DNA of 64,000 nucleotides from Cadophora sp. MPI-SDFR-AT-0126 (GCA_020747065.1 JAGMVK010000007.1:806001-870000), one strand, 5' to 3'. Numbered from the stretch's first letter, positions 1 to 14,212 are shown. Notes: generated by a model from the sequence alone, not told the origin. Program-made: numbers and translations.

Positions 1-1597
1 CATCCGGAAGAGGAGTAGTTAGCGGAGCTACGACTTTTAAAGCAGTCATTGCCATCTTGCCAGTGGTTCCCAGCGCGGTCCACGGTTGATCCGTGTAAGT
101 AGTGACGCCAAGATACGGATTTGAAACAGAAAAAATCGAAAGAAGCGCTACGGGATTCTCTTGAAAGGATTGAGAATATGAGAATGTTCCCAGCTTTCAG
201 GGGAAACACGTATACATGTGATGTAGCGTGAGTCCGGTCTGGTCTCAATAGTGTCGGTGGTTGACCTCGGCCGGTCCGTTTTTACCCCGCTAAACATATC
301 GTGGGGAAGAAACGGGGAACGCCACGCCGAGGAACTTCCCCGACGTAGAGTTTGCTTGCATGTTCAAATAGTTCTTGATTCTCTTTTGGTACTGTTTGAT
401 GTTTCTGTCTCTCCTTTCGTTAATTCTGCTGCATCCAAATATCGTAATCATTGCATGTCTTAAAGGCCGAATTAGTGTTGTTTTTATCGTCGGTACTGTA
501 CAATGCCTTCCTACCCGCGCTATCGTGAACATGTGATTTAAAGTATTCCTGAACGTTAGCCTCATTGCAAACTCCCATTCTCAAATCAGTTTTCTGTATC
601 CGCATATTGTCTTCACATGAAGTTGTCTGGTCTGCATCTGTAACTCGGATCTTGAAACCTTGTTTTGCCGAAAGTTTCGCATCTCAGCTCTAAACCTGGG
701 AAGGAATCCCCACGAAGTAATTCAAGAGGAAACTTCGGAATTTGCGCTGGGTTCTCCATGTATATCAGTGCGGGTTCGAGAAATTTGAGACGAAATGATA
801 GATTGAGGGATTGGCGAATAAATCGGAGTTTCCCCTCGTCAATCAGACACTCAGCAGCTAGTGATCGATCCTGTGAAGGGATCGTGTCTCGAAGAACGTT
901 CATAAATCAATGCTTTATTCAATCTAGCATAACCATGTCCATACTTCCCTTCAAGATGTATGCCAGCTGATAATTTGATGTCTGCAATATCTATGTTCGA
1001 TGATCTTGTCTTTCTACCTACGGTCCCTCCGAACTCCTTCTTTATTAGAGAAAGGAAGAACTATGAAGTGGAGGGTGTAAGGCATTTGTCTCTTCAGCTA
1101 TCAAAAATCTCCGACAATAGCCATTTTCAAATGTTCGTATCATCCACTTTACAGTCATGTCCTGCCCTTTTGATAGCTTTGATGATCCTGCCTTGGTCAA
1201 CGAGGGGTGCACGTACGAGGGCGTGGCGTGGTCCGCAGTAATCATGTCCGGGAGCGCACTGCCACACTTCTCCATTTGATGGGACAATCCATTCCTTCAA
1301 GTGGAGTTCCATCCCACTGTCAATGTTGCTCCGTGGGCCGGCCGGTAACAGGGGTGTTAGAAATCGCCAGTCGTGAAACCAAGACCGTTGGTCCGTGCAT
1401 GTCGTTCTCATTCGCCCAATCTTCTTTCCTACACAGACACATAGATCATCCTCTAGCCACCCATCGATCGCGAACATGGCAAGCTTGGTCCATTCAGCGC
1501 AACATCCCTAGTATCGTGTTCTGGGTACCGATTGCCGAGAGGTAATTTCAACTATTCGGCACCGAACACCGAGAGAACACGCTCATGAGCGACCATC
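1..1597. other. No supported gene in first 1.6 kb
   Basis: I see no gene I can support here. Several short open frames overlap on both strands, the longest being 116 codons on the minus strand at 1127-1477 and 96 codons on the minus strand at 613-903. None gives a recognisable domain, and I could not join them with splice sites into one product. The stretch lies upstream of the Zn2Cys6 regulator and must hold its promoter. A gene cut by the window edge cannot be excluded. Confidence 0.4.
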
Positions 1598-3781
1598 ATG
1601 GATTCGAACTTAAACAATCAAGGGTCTGAAAGCGGCTCAACTCCACCCCCAAGTAATGATATCTCGGTTAGTATCGTCTCCCAAGTGTGAATGGAAACTG
1701 ACAATAGTCAGTGTCAAAGGTGCAAGTTGAAAAAGGTGAAGCTTGCCTATCAATTTCAGAACGTGACAGAACTAACATTCATGAGATCCGATGTAACAGA
1801 AGAAAGCCGATATGTGGAAAATGCGAATCACTCGGCGTCGAGTGTAGTTATCTCGCTCGGCGGACTGGACCACGTCGGAACAGGTAGATTCAGCTACATC
1901 TTCCTCTGATCATGGCTAAATTCCATACAGGAGGCTTGAGGGAATGCTTCAAGAGATATTCCAACGCCTCGATCGACTTGAAGGCCTTATCGTCACGAAC
2001 CAGGCGGCCCCTCTTGTACCATTTAGCACGCAAACACATACGCCCATGGCAACGTCTTTATTTCAGATAAGCCATAGTGCTACTTTCAGTAAGTATGCTC
2101 GGATTGTCAAAACGTTCAAATAGTAACGTGTCAGATCCGATACTGGACCTTGTCAATGAGACCTGTCAATTTGCTCGTGAGCAATTGAACGCCAGTCTAC
2201 ATCACAGAGCTCATGGGGAATTGCGAACGCATTTCGCGACTTTACCGCAAACTGTGTGTGATATTCAAGAAAAATTGTCTATCAAGAAGCACTCCTGGCA
2301 GCGTAGTAGTTGGAGTGTGCCCCGTGACAAGGCAGAGAGATGGGTAAATTGTGGGTCGAACCTGGCAGCTGAATTACTGTTTCTAATATGTCTAGATTGG
2401 TTTGATAATGTTGGTGTTAAGTCTCGAGTGCTCCACCCACAAAGAGATTTCATCGTGTCGATACCAGATTTATTGCGGAATCCACATGTTCGCATCGACA
2501 TTGCTACACAGCTCGCCTATTACAACCTTCTGTTTACCGGGATGATGTTCCACAAAGATCAAGATCCCGAACAAGGCTCTTATGCACGACAGATCTTTAG
2601 TCAAATACTCTCAGTCATTCCAGTATGGGAGGTGGAGGCGACAGGGAGTGAAATGGATTTTGTCGCTTCGTTTTTGACGGTATTCACACTAGCGAAATGA
2701 CGTTCCAATCTAACCAGCATACAGATATGGGTTGCGATATCATTCTCTGAGCCAAATCTCGCTTACAAGATGTTGTGTTACGCGTGCAGAACAGGAGCGG
2801 CCCTTGGGTTATTCCAAGTAGATCACCCAGACCATTCACCACATCAGGGTGAGGACGAAAGCCGAGAAGCTGCTCTCGACAAAGATAGGACTAGGATGGC
2901 CTTCTGGTTCCTGTTACATTATGACTGTATCTTTCGCCTTCGATATGGGAGACCGCCATTGATCCAACCGGGAACCTGGACCGTCAAGATCCCTAGCGTC
3001 GTTGATGACATAGAAAATAAGATGGGATTTGACCCATTACATTTCATCATCACTACGAAAATAACTTTAATTATCATGAAGTTCTTTGAAATTTTCGAAG
3101 ACGATGGCATCCCATCAGATGTTGCACCCAGAGTCTGTACTCTGGTGGAGGAGATCTGCTCAATTGCAGTTACTTGGAGACTCGTACGTCTGTCCATCGA
3201 TAAATTCGCTCTGGTCTGACACTTAATAGGAGAGGAATGCCGTGACCGCGACGGACTCTGTGGGTAGATACCTTTACGTGGATCAACTTTTGAGCTCTTA
3301 CATCAATGTTATCCTACTGTGCACATATCGACCTGAGCTACTGCAAATCCAAGGGCTCAGAGACCATACGATGAAATCAGCACGAGGGAGCTTAGGTCTG
3401 CTCATCCAGATGACTAAGGTTGATCTCGATTCGACCTGTCAAACGAGGTATGTCTGCCTCTTCCGAAAGCAACACATGACTAAACAATTTAGCATGCGAT
3501 CCCAGTGGATTATCTACTCGTACCTAGCGATCTACCGTAGCATACTCCAATCACAAGATTTTCCGAAAGGGATGTCGGATCTCGGGTCTATGGTATGGCT
3601 GGAGTCAATGCTAGATAAATGGAGCGACCAATATGAAGAGATCAATCCTCTTCGAGCGGCGATAAATGGTTTGAATAAAATTGCGCAGGCTACTATCGAG
3701 GCGACGAAGGCTTCGTCAAGTATGAGCCCTCCTGGGATGGGACTAGGTTCGAGGCAGAATGATCCTCTGGGAGCGGTATAG
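1598..3781 (+). CDS. Zn2Cys6 fungal transcription factor
   Basis: Nuclear DNA-binding regulator of the Gal4 type; target genes unknown. Seven exons join in phase: 1598-1666, 1712-1735, 1786-1883, 1931-2088, 2135-2679, 2725-3183 and 3230-3781, the last probably with a further in-frame 45-nt intron at 3448-3492. Every intron is 45-50 nt. Splicing restores the binuclear zinc cluster near residues 24-50, with spacing C-x2-C-x6-C-x6-C-x2-C-x6-C (CQRCKLKKIRC then CNRRKPICGKC). A short basic and helical linker follows (about residues 58-75). The rest matches the fungal-specific regulatory domain, including the typical stretch RMAFWFLLHYDCIFRLRYGR. The start is the first ATG that keeps frame into the cluster. 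The next gene, a GFA-type protein, converges on it; no functional link is evident. Confidence 0.92.
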
Positions 3782-4206
3782 GGCATCGCGCCAAACAACC
3801 TATTGGAATAGAGCGGGTCTCGTCTTCACTCGCAGCCCCGGCCCTAGAATTCAAATTGATGGTCATGAGAGAAGCGTTCGTGGACATTTCGATACTAGAG
3901 ATACTCGGTGACAAGTGAAGGCGAAAAAGTACGCAGAAACATGCCCAGCGGGCTCAGCCGGATCTGTGGTGTGCAATGCGAAGTCACTTTCGCCAGAATG
4001 AAACATTCAAGCTCGGTTTTATCGTTTGTTGACATTTGAGTTACATATGGTGGATTCTCGCTACAGTAAGCGAATGTGACATTGGCAGTATTACTCCGCC
4101 AAGATTGGAGGGAACAACGACTCGTCGACTCACGCCCAACAGGCTGACGTCGAAGCATTCCTTCTCATCCACTCCCAATCCGTATCTCTCTACACACTAG
4201 CCCCAC
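3782..4206. other. Intergenic, convergent 3' ends
   Basis: Gap between the stop codons of the Zn2Cys6 regulator (+) and the GFA-type gene (-). Only short overlapping open frames are present. I see nothing beyond presumed 3' untranslated sequence. Confidence 0.5.
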
Positions 4207-4689
4207 TCAAGAAAACTCCTGCATTTGTCCCAACCCTTCTGTGGCACTCAGCCACTTGGCCCTCTCCTTAACCCACAGTTCCGCCTTAACATCCACATCA
4301 TCCAACCCCATGCCTCCTCCATTATCCAAAGTTCCAGCCTGCACAATAAACAAGCCCTTGAAAGCGTCCAAAGTACCCTCTTTATAGATCTTCGTGCCAC
4401 ACTTCTCGCAGAAGTGGATTGTGATCGTCATTCCGCTGGCGTGTGGCAAGGAGAAAGATCGCATGTTGGAAGATCCAGAGGTGAAGGTGAAGGATGTGCT
4501 GGGGACGAGGACGTTGGTTGTGTAGGCGCTGCCACTTACTTTGTGACAGGTGACGCAGTGGCAGATTGCCTAGGTGATGTTAAGGTTAAGAGGTAGGTAG
4601 AATGAGGGGAGGGGGATAAGTACCTGCATCACAGGTTCGCCGCTGAAGGTGTACTTGACTTCACCGCAGAGACAGGAGCCGTTTGCCAT
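4207..4689 (-). CDS. GFA / CENP-V domain zinc protein
   Basis: Predicted member of the glutathione-dependent formaldehyde-activating (GFA/CENP-V) family, small zinc-binding proteins often annotated as S-hydroxymethylglutathione synthase; most fungal members have no proven substrate. Two exons, 4624-4689 and 4207-4569, flank a 54-nt intron and give 142 aa, a normal family length. Zinc ligands are visible: GSCLCGEVKY near the N-terminus, CHCVTCHK right after the splice, and FCEKCGTKIY in the middle. The splice falls exactly between the first and second cysteine clusters, which supports the model. The gene starts about 840 bp from the stop of the HMG-box gene and is read in the same direction. 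Confidence 0.92.
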
Positions 4690-5532
4690 GATGTCAATTG
4701 ATTATGGATTCTTTGTAAAGAGATGAGAAGAAAGGCAAATTTGAGTTTGGAGTCGACGACAGGGTCAGCACCTTGGTCATATATACCCCATGGCAAAGCG
4801 CATTCCTTCCCTACAGCTATAGGCAACCCATCGGGATATTAATAATAGATTTCCAGCGCCAAAAGCAGATCTCGATCTATTTCCTCATGAAGTTTCCAAT
4901 GTGTCGGGGTATCGATCACTTGACCTCAGCCCACAACACGGACGGAGAAGCTAGCAAGAGCCGAAAGAGCCAATCATCATGATTTTAGGAGAAGATGTCC
5001 AGCCCATTGTCTCTAGTAAGAGTGCAAAGTAAGATCCGCTAGCCTGGAGAATAGCCTCTCGGGTTGGGCTTACCTTCCCCCTACATTGGTCTGGTCAGCG
5101 TCAGCATGTCAGCATTTACGAACGAGATGCCAAGGCTTGCTTGGGGGAAACTTTTGTGTCCCGGAGAAGCTCTTTAACTAGTTGCTTCTGGTTTGAAGGT
5201 TCTCGAGTGGTGAGAAAATAGGGCTTTTCGATGGATGGTTCAGGGAGAATCTGAAAACTTGACGGAGAGCTTCTCTGGAGTGCGCCATTCATTTGAAAAT
5301 GCTAAACCAAGAGAGACGAGAAGCATGTGATAGGTAGTACGTCATGAGAGTCATTCATACTCGTTCTGATGTCTATGTCGAGGGCATTCATTATTCAATT
5401 GCAATAGGTCTACCAAATCTATTGCTCGGTAAGGTGCAATGCAATGTCATAATAAAAACACAGAAAGCAAAACACTCTGTCCAAATCGTCCTTCACCTCC
5501 CCCTATCAATCATCCTATTACAATCTTCCCAG
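4690..5532. other. Intergenic, promoter of GFA-type gene
   Basis: Region between the GFA gene start and the HMG-box gene stop, both on the minus strand. It must hold the GFA promoter and the HMG gene's 3' end. Open frames here are short and without recognisable domains. I see no repeat or RNA gene. Confidence 0.5.
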
Positions 5533-7719
5533 TCACGTTTGTCCAAAACCCGCCGCCACATTCCTCACAAATTCCACCACTTCAAAGCCAAGCCTCCTGG
5601 CAGTCTTCTCATCCATCTTGCTACTCCCCTCGGGTATCCGCACAACGATACACGGGCAATCGTGCCGGATTTCAACCCCTCCATACTTATTCAGTTCATC
5701 GCGACTTACCCGGCTGACATAGACGGTGAGGTCTGGACCCACGATACCACGCCACAATGTAGCCATCCATTGCCAGTGATCGACTGGAGCGTAGGAATCG
5801 TTGATGGGAATGCGGAGCGCGAAGGTGTCAGATGTGCTTAGAGAGAAACCGCCTGGTACAAGGGCCACGGGAAGGACTTTGGTCTTGGGTTCGGGTGGGG
5901 TCTCGGGTTCGTTAGCTGGAAGTGGAGGGGTGGTGGTGATGTATTTGGTTATCTCGTGTGATCTTCTGTGCCATTCTGAGATGATCGAGAGGTAGTCGAT
6001 GAATGGATCTCGGTCGTCGCTGTCGATCAATTTGGGAGCGCCGGTCATATCTGTGTTTGTTTCTTTTGACTTTGGATTTGATGTGCTCCAGGACGTGATG
6101 GCGAAGGATAGGTCTTTGCTGAGGTACTCATAAATGAAGGATCCGATCTCAGACAGTAAAGCTTTATCAGGACCCTCGACAGCTACGACAGCGCCACGAA
6201 TCTCTTGCGCTGGACTTGTAGGCCCTGGAGGGGAAAGAGGAGGGGATATCTTGGTAAGGACCTTGATCTTGCTGACGTACGGGATCGTCATGACCATAGC
6301 CTCAACGCTTTTAGCATGAATTTCACGGGCTTCTATCCTAGAGTCCGTCCTCTGAGATGAGGTTGTAGGGGCCATCTGTGTCTGGAGTGGAGGTAACCGA
6401 AGAGATTCATCAAAGTTATTTGAGCGAGTGGGGTATTGATGGTGTGGGTGCTGGTGTATGGGAGAGTGTGAAGGGGGTGGTCCCATGGATCCATGTATTG
6501 ATCCATGACGAGGAAACATGCCAGGTCCAGGAAGAGGTTGTCTGTACACTGCTGATAATGGTGGAGCACCAGCACGAGAAAATTGTTGAGGGGCAGAATA
6601 AGTCATTGGAGAGTTTGCTCCATATCCTCGTTGGTTTTCTTCGTTGAGCCTCCGACGTTTCTGGCGTGGAGATGGACTTAGTAGGTCCAAATCTTCGTCT
6701 CGCTCATGATGCGTTTGGAGAGGTTGTGGTGGTACGTATGGTGGTCTGCGGAGGACTTGTTGATGATTGGGAATGATGCGAGGTGTGTCCATCCTGTTCT
6801 GTATTGGGCCAGAGTATCGTGGTCTTTCGAATTCGTTTGAGGAGGATATGATGGTAGGTATTGCGTGATCGATCCTTGAAGCTGCGGGAAAGGCTGGTGT
6901 GAATGGTGTCAAAGGTGTACTTGGCGTCGAGATGTACCTGCCGTTACACTTTGGACAGCGTGTTGGGTCGTCACCCGATATCAACGAAGCCGAACGTAAG
7001 CCGTTCAACTTGCCTGCTCGTCGAGGCTGGTACCGATAGCCTGGATACTGTCTCTGATGTCGTTGCTTTTCTTCCTGATAATTGTTAGCATTGCCTTCCA
7101 CATCCTCTGGGATGCGTGTACTTCAGCAAGTCTCTTCCAGTCACTCTTTACTTCGGGTGCTTGTTCCCTCCATTGTTCGCCAATGATTTTCGATATCTCG
7201 GGGTTTGCAAGTCCAGGATGCTGGGAGACGACCTGGGCCTGGTAATGTTGACGGTAAAGAATGAAAGCTACAAAGAAGTTAGCGTTCGAGTCTTCATCAA
7301 AGGTCTTTGGAGAAAATCATAAAGAGATGGATGATGTAGGTACGGAAAACATCTGTCACGGCAACAAAACCTCAAAGGTATACTGATCACGCACCGTTTC
7401 GAGGTCTGGGTATCTTGGGATCTGGTTGACAAAGACAAACCTGCTCTCTTGTTAAATCTGAAGTTGGAGGTCCACTGGTGCTGGCGCTGTTGAGGGCCAG
7501 ATCTCCTATTCTTGGGTCGTTCGCACCGCCAGTATTCAATGAGGCAGCTCGCTTTCGTGTCAAACGGGTTCGCGGGGAATTTGGAGTCGGTAGATCGGAG
7601 CGCATCTCTGGAAGAACCTGCTTCAGAGAACCACGACGACTTGAATCGGTCGAGATGCTCACTGGCGACCGTGGAGCATCCATATTTGAATGGCGCGCCT
7701 CTGTGGAAACGGACATCAT
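5533..7719 (-). CDS. Rox1-like HMG-box transcription factor
   Basis: DNA-binding HMG-box regulator of the MATA/Rox1 type found across filamentous fungi; family members act as sequence-specific repressors or developmental regulators. Three exons, 7395-7719, 7122-7267 and 5533-7074, are separated by introns of 127 and 47 nt and give 670 aa. The HMG box is rebuilt only by splicing: PRPRNAFILYRQHYQ starts near residue 104, then GLANPEISKIIGEQWR, then the tail EEKQRHQRQYPGYRYQPRR ending near residue 175. A conserved short motif, RCPKCNGRYISTPSTPLTP, follows about 25 residues later. The middle is a Pro/Gln/Ser-rich disordered region. The last 200 residues look folded but are unknown to me. The start is the first ATG in the exon-1 frame. 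It lies 584 bp from the RVB1 stop. Confidence 0.93.
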
Positions 7720-8302
7720 GACCCTTGATGTATCTGACGATCCTCCTTGAGATATATCGTCGAGATACAGGATCTGGGGAGGAGAGAATAGAGGAAAGGG
7801 GCTCGAAAATAGTATGAATGGCCTTCTTGTTGACCAGATTCTTTGTATGCACTGCCCATTGATGAACAGGAAAACAATGATCTGGCCCAGTCAACCCTCC
7901 AACATCCAAAAGCTAGCGGTGCCATTATTGCAGGCAGTAGTGTCTTTGTTGTCTCGGGAGAGCCGTCTGGAGACGCAGATTCGTAGGCGAGTTTTCTTTG
8001 TCCACACAGGTTCCGTTCGCAGGAGCACCAGCACTTTTAAATCCACCCACCGAAATAGGAGCCCTGGAAATTGAAAAAAGGCCTCTAGGGAATACAAACA
8101 AAATAAAAGTTGATCCTGCGATTGATTAAATTACCCCTACTTTTTGTATTCGTACATTTCTAGAGGGATTTCGCCTGTGGAGGGCTGATTTCGTTCCGCC
8201 CCTACCAGCTCCACGACAAACGCTCCGAGACATTCCTCAACGCCAAACCCAGCCAAATCCGAGGATAGCCACACAAATGCTGGCCCTCATCATGTCGTTC
8301 GT
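7720..8302. other. Intergenic, promoter of HMG-box gene
   Basis: Gap between the start of the HMG-box gene and the stop of RVB1, both minus strand. A 213-codon open frame that overlaps HMG exon 1 (7268-7909, minus) runs through this stretch but reads the wrong frame of a real exon. No other structure seen. Confidence 0.5.
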
Positions 8303-9765
<1,463 letters not shown>

Positions 9766-10756
9766 GTTGGAAGGGAGATTTAGGATCGATCGGGTAGGGT
9801 AGATCGCGGAAGAAGCTTTAGATGATGATTCGTGAGAAGATTTCGATGGAAAAACACGTCAAAAAGTCATTAATCATAGCAGAATGAGCTTCGTCGCAAA
9901 GATTCAACGCGTGAAGGGTGAGGAATCGAAGCGATGAAAAAATAGTTCACGTGATGCACGCGAGGCTGAACCTTGAAGATGGGTTGGAGATGTTTACTTG
10001 GGGCAATTGAACATATGACGAAGTAATAGTCAGTACTTGGGTATAATCGTTATTCACAATATGTTTGAGTTGTCACGAAGAGCAAGTTCAGTCTGTACTT
10101 GACTTTACAATAGGAAATTGTAGGAAAAGTCAAAGTCGAACAGCATTCTCTGGCGCCAGTCTCTCCTACAACATCCAAGGCAATCCCCAAGAGACTACTT
10201 TTCATTGACTAACTAATCACTATCTTACACATCTTCCGTCCACAATCCAAGAACTCCACGTCAAATGCTATCAATCGGCCTCCTGTCCAGTAAGTGCAAG
10301 GTCAAAGACAACGCAATGTGTCAAAGTTCAATACTATGCTTAGGCTCCGTGCGATTCAACCGAGTGATTATCGTGGCAGCAACGTAAAGAAAAGACGGAA
10401 ATGTTGAGAGTTCTGGAGTGTCTGTGTCAACTCATCTGGTCTCATCCAAGCAAGCATCTGGAACTGTCGAATACTCTTTGCAAGTCATGGTATCAAATGG
10501 TAGGTATTGAGATCATGTCAGGCAAGAGTTCAATGCATGAGGTCGGGTCAGTCTCGATATCATCGCCAAGTCAGACGGCCATCGAATAATGAAAATGGTA
10601 CCAGTGTCAGGTTCATGTGCATGCAGGCATGTCAGATGGATCCATAGTAACATCATGGTCTCAGGGCAATCTTAGGCAGAAATATATGCAAAGTCATGCG
10701 GGTCATGTAGTCAAGTAGCTGTCGTGTCCGGCATTCGGGTCATTTCAAGGCGTCAG
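9766..10756. other. Intergenic between RVB1 and KH gene
   Basis: About 1 kb upstream of RVB1 and downstream of the triple-KH gene, both on the minus strand. Open frames are short. The right half carries a dense run of GTCA tetramers, listed separately. Confidence 0.55.
10260..10755 (-). promoter_or_regulatory. UGAC-rich 3' flank of triple-KH gene
   Basis: Reading the plus strand, I count 15 GTCA tetramers between 10260 and 10755 (for example near 10312, 10320, 10427, 10484, 10517, 10547, 10570, 10607, 10631, 10693, 10701, 10710, 10739 and 10752). About two are expected by chance, and I find no TGAC on the same strand in this interval. In the transcript of the upstream minus-strand KH gene this would be a 3' UTR packed with UGAC. 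KH domains bind single-stranded tetranucleotides, so self-binding is a possible role; that is inference. Whether the transcript reaches this far is unknown. Confidence 0.45.
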
Positions 10757-12555
10757 TTACGAGGTTCCAGGTGGCTTCGAAGGATCACCTCCTCCTTGAG
10801 CTTGTTGTGCTGCGATTGCTTGATACCATAGAGCAACATAGTTTTGATAGCCGCCATCTGTGATCATTAGTGGTTGTACGTTGGAATGAATGTCAATATC
10901 TTACATGCAGCATACGGATCTTCTCCTCCTGCAGCAGGTGCTGCTTGAGGTGCTTGTTGTGAAGGTTGACCTTGGGGTTGCGAATATGATGGTTGGGAAT
11001 ATGATCGATCGCCATAATCATTACGATTTCCACCACCTCCACGACCAGTCTTTGCTGCCTGTTCCAAGTTAGTGAGATTCTGCAACTGGGTGATGGTGAA
11101 CTTACAACAGCTTCGACCTTGTCCTCAATGGCACGTTTGGCAGCTGCAATAGCATCTCGAGATCCGACTAGGCCAATCTCACGATCCGTCTCTCCAGCTT
11201 GCTTTGGTGAAACGTTGATTTTGCAACCTGTAGTTGCTTGAATGTCCTTGATTGTCTCTCCGCCTTTGCCAATAATCATACCAACCGCTTCTGACGGAAC
11301 GTAGATCGAGTCATTACTGGTGTCTCCACCAGGAGCTGCGTTTCCATATCCGCCACCATGGCCAGCATCCCGACCTTGATTCCTGGCGGGTGGGCCTTGC
11401 TTTTCGTTGTTGGTCTTGCTATCACTCTCAACAATCTCCATGATCAGATCCTTGGCACGGGCTGCAGCTTCTCTAGAACCGATCAAGTTGACTGGTCGAA
11501 GGCCATTGACACTCTTCTGCTCGCCGACGATGTTGACATGGCATCCACTTCGTTCTTGAAGATCTCGAATGGTCTCACCACCTCGCCCAATAATGAGTCC
11601 GACTGTTCGATCAGGTACCATGATCTGCATACTATCCTCTCCATCTCTCAAAGCAGGTTGGTGGGATGCACCGCGAACAGGAGGAGCATCTCGAGCTCTC
11701 TCTGCAGCCGCACGAGCGTTTGCAGCCATACCACTGTCATCGATGATGCGATTGATCTCAGCCTTGGCCTTTGCACGATTTGCTCGGGATCCTGTAATCT
11801 TGCACTCTCGGTATGGTCCAGTCTCGTCCTGCCCCGTGATGAATTGCACTCTGCATCCAGTATCCGACTCAACGCGTCGCAGATTTTCTCCCTGTCTGCC
11901 GATGATCAAGCCCACCAGATTGGACTCGATCTGAATTGACTCAACAGCACTATCATCACCACCTCTCGGGGGAGAGCGATAGCCACCACCTTGAGGAGAG
12001 AAACCACCCGGGCCTCTGCCTCTTGGACCAGGCGAAAATGATCGCTCGCGATAGTCTCGGGCGGCTGGAGCTCTATCACCTCGTCTCTCATCTCTATACG
12101 GGTTGAAATTATCGCGGAAAGCCTCACGGCGCGCAGGCGGGGAGCGAGATCGAGATCTTGATGTTTGATATGGTCTCCCAGCACTTTGCTGTGGGATTGG
12201 GGCGTATGTAGGAGGTCGTTCGTAGGATCCGGGTTGAGCACCTTTCTGTACAGCGATTGCCTTGGCCTTTGCAATGGCTTCAGCAAAGCTAACCGTTCCA
12301 GAGTTGACAGGCTTGATATTGCTGAGGTCTACACTTCCAGAGTTCGATGGTTGAGGCAATGGGTAGCTACTCTGCGGGGCGTATGAGCTTTGCTGTTGCT
12401 GGGGAGGAGCTTGTTGGTAGGTAGGTTGTTGTGCTGGAGGCGCATTACTGTTCTGCGCGGCTTGAAGATATTAGCAAGTAGTTCTATTGTTTGAGGGCAC
12501 AGCGCATACCTAAAGCAGCCAGAATAGCAGCGATGTTGGGTTGCTGATCCCCCAT
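10757..12555 (-). CDS. Triple KH-domain RNA-binding protein
   Basis: Predicted RNA or single-stranded DNA binding protein of the FUBP/KSRP-like class. Exons 12510-12555, 11106-12460, 10905-11058 and 10757-10857, with introns of 47-49 nt, give 551 aa with phase closing at every junction. The first exon is 15 codons. An N-terminal Arg/Ser/Gly-rich segment (about residues 110-185) precedes three KH domains at roughly 190-255, 291-360 and 399-465, with binding loops IIGRQG, IIGRGG and IIGKGG. The C-terminus is Gln/Gly-rich and ends with a Tyr/Trp motif, YQNYVALWYQAIAAQQ, which resembles the short C-terminal repeats of FUBP proteins. The 3' flank is rich in UGAC, a possible autoregulatory site. 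The promoter region is shared with the divergent MYND gene. Confidence 0.93.
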
Positions 12556-14212
12556 GGTGAGGAGCTTGGAGGCTTGGGCGAAAGACTTGCTATCTGCGCG
12601 CGAACAGGTGGGAGTCTGTGATTCTCTGCGAAGGTGTGGAAGCAATACTGAGAAGATTTCGAGGGGTTGCGGACTGCAGACAGGAATTGAGGGTCAACGT
12701 TGTGTGGAACTTCGAGGCGCATCATTTTTCGGTTTTCAAGCTTAAAGGATTGACAAGCGAGCTAGGCCTAATCCGGAGGGCTGCATTCTGACGACCGACG
12801 ACATCTCATCCACAGCTTCACAGCCTTCAACGGATGACAGGAGAAGACAAATTCCACGACGTCTTTGCAGTGCTAAATAACAATACATGCTCTTCGACAT
12901 GTCCTTGGCAAAAATCGCCGCGTTCCTCGTTGGATGTGCAGGAAATAAGGGTACAAGAAATGGCACCCAGAAACTCACGCCCTTTCAACGGAGGCTTACG
13001 TCGGGACATATGTTCACAGGGATAGGTATTTGCGATTTGGCCGTGGAAATCAAGTGATGAAGATCCTACGATTCTTGGGTCCTTAAAGGCCATGCTCATC
13101 CTTGCACTGCTGTTTTGAGTCGCTATTTACCGTTCCTTTGCACGCTGTCTTTTGTTGCTTGTCTGCTCCGTTAGAATGATTTTCTCTTCTTTGCTCCTTT
13201 GCTTGTTGATGCAGATCAAATATTCGCAGAATAAGCTATGTAATACAAAAAGCATCCTGTGTGTAATAAGACTGCTGAAATGCTGTTTTGGAAGTCTGCC
13301 TCTTCCAGGAGTTGCCATGCTTCTGAGATCTAGTGGAACCATGCCAGGCAATTATTTCACATGTGCCTTCGTAGACATGTTCCTCTCATGATTATTGCAC
13401 TGATGAGTTATGCATAATTTCGATTATCCTAGATCTCGACTAGGTGTTTTTCCACATCTGCTTTATGAAATTGTTCATATCTGTAACTCTAAGATTCTGC
13501 AAATGAGCTTCTAGTTCCAAGCAGCCAGAGACATTTTGACATGCAGGCTCCGTGTCATCTCCAAATTCTAGAAGCTCCGTACTGTTCTATCGTTGTAATA
13601 GCCTAAGGTGCCTTCTCCGCGAAGCTACAGCTCGTCGGACCTATTAGATAAGTGCATATACTGCTCCTTTGACTTGAACATTTTCTACTTATTCATTACC
13701 ATAATGGATTATACTCTTAGCAATGGCTCTTGGGGCCGACAACTTCGTCTGCTTCTGTCAGTGAGAGCATGCTACGCGTCATGACCATGGCCATCCAAGA
13801 TCACCAGTCTAGATATGGTTCTGCCAGAACAGTCAGTGATATTCTATGGCACGCGAAGTTTACGCCAGGGGAATAGATCGTTCTAGGTTGTAACCTCAAG
13901 CAGACAGAGCCAGATGCCTAGTCAACAAGCATCTTTGTCCACTGAGCAATTTCACGACAGCCATTACCTCTCACAAAACAAATGAAACCACACTTCTGCT
14001 TATTAGACATAGCAGCCTTGTGCCTATCGATAAGGCCAGAGTCTTGTTAAAGAAAAACAACAGAGCTATATTAGCGCCACTCGAAGCGAGGAGCTACAGA
14101 CCAAATCGCCCTTCGAAGTTCAAACTCCTCCCCCTCCGTCCCCTACAACCTCGAGACCAGCACACTGTACAACATCAGCTCCATTCGAAAAGATTGTTCA
14201 CGTCAAGTCAAG
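12556..14212. other. Divergent intergenic region, KH and MYND genes
   Basis: About 1.66 kb between the starts of the KH gene (-) and the MYND gene (+), so it must hold both promoters. Open frames are under 95 codons and have no domain I recognise. No repeats or tRNA seen. Confidence 0.55.

Noticed and set aside
1127..1477. 116-codon minus-strand frame with several cysteines
   Set aside because: No signal peptide, no domain, and overlapping frames on both strands; kept only as a note in the first region.
7268..7909. 213-codon minus-strand open frame
   Set aside because: It reads another frame across HMG-box exon 1 and its intron; the HMG model explains the region.
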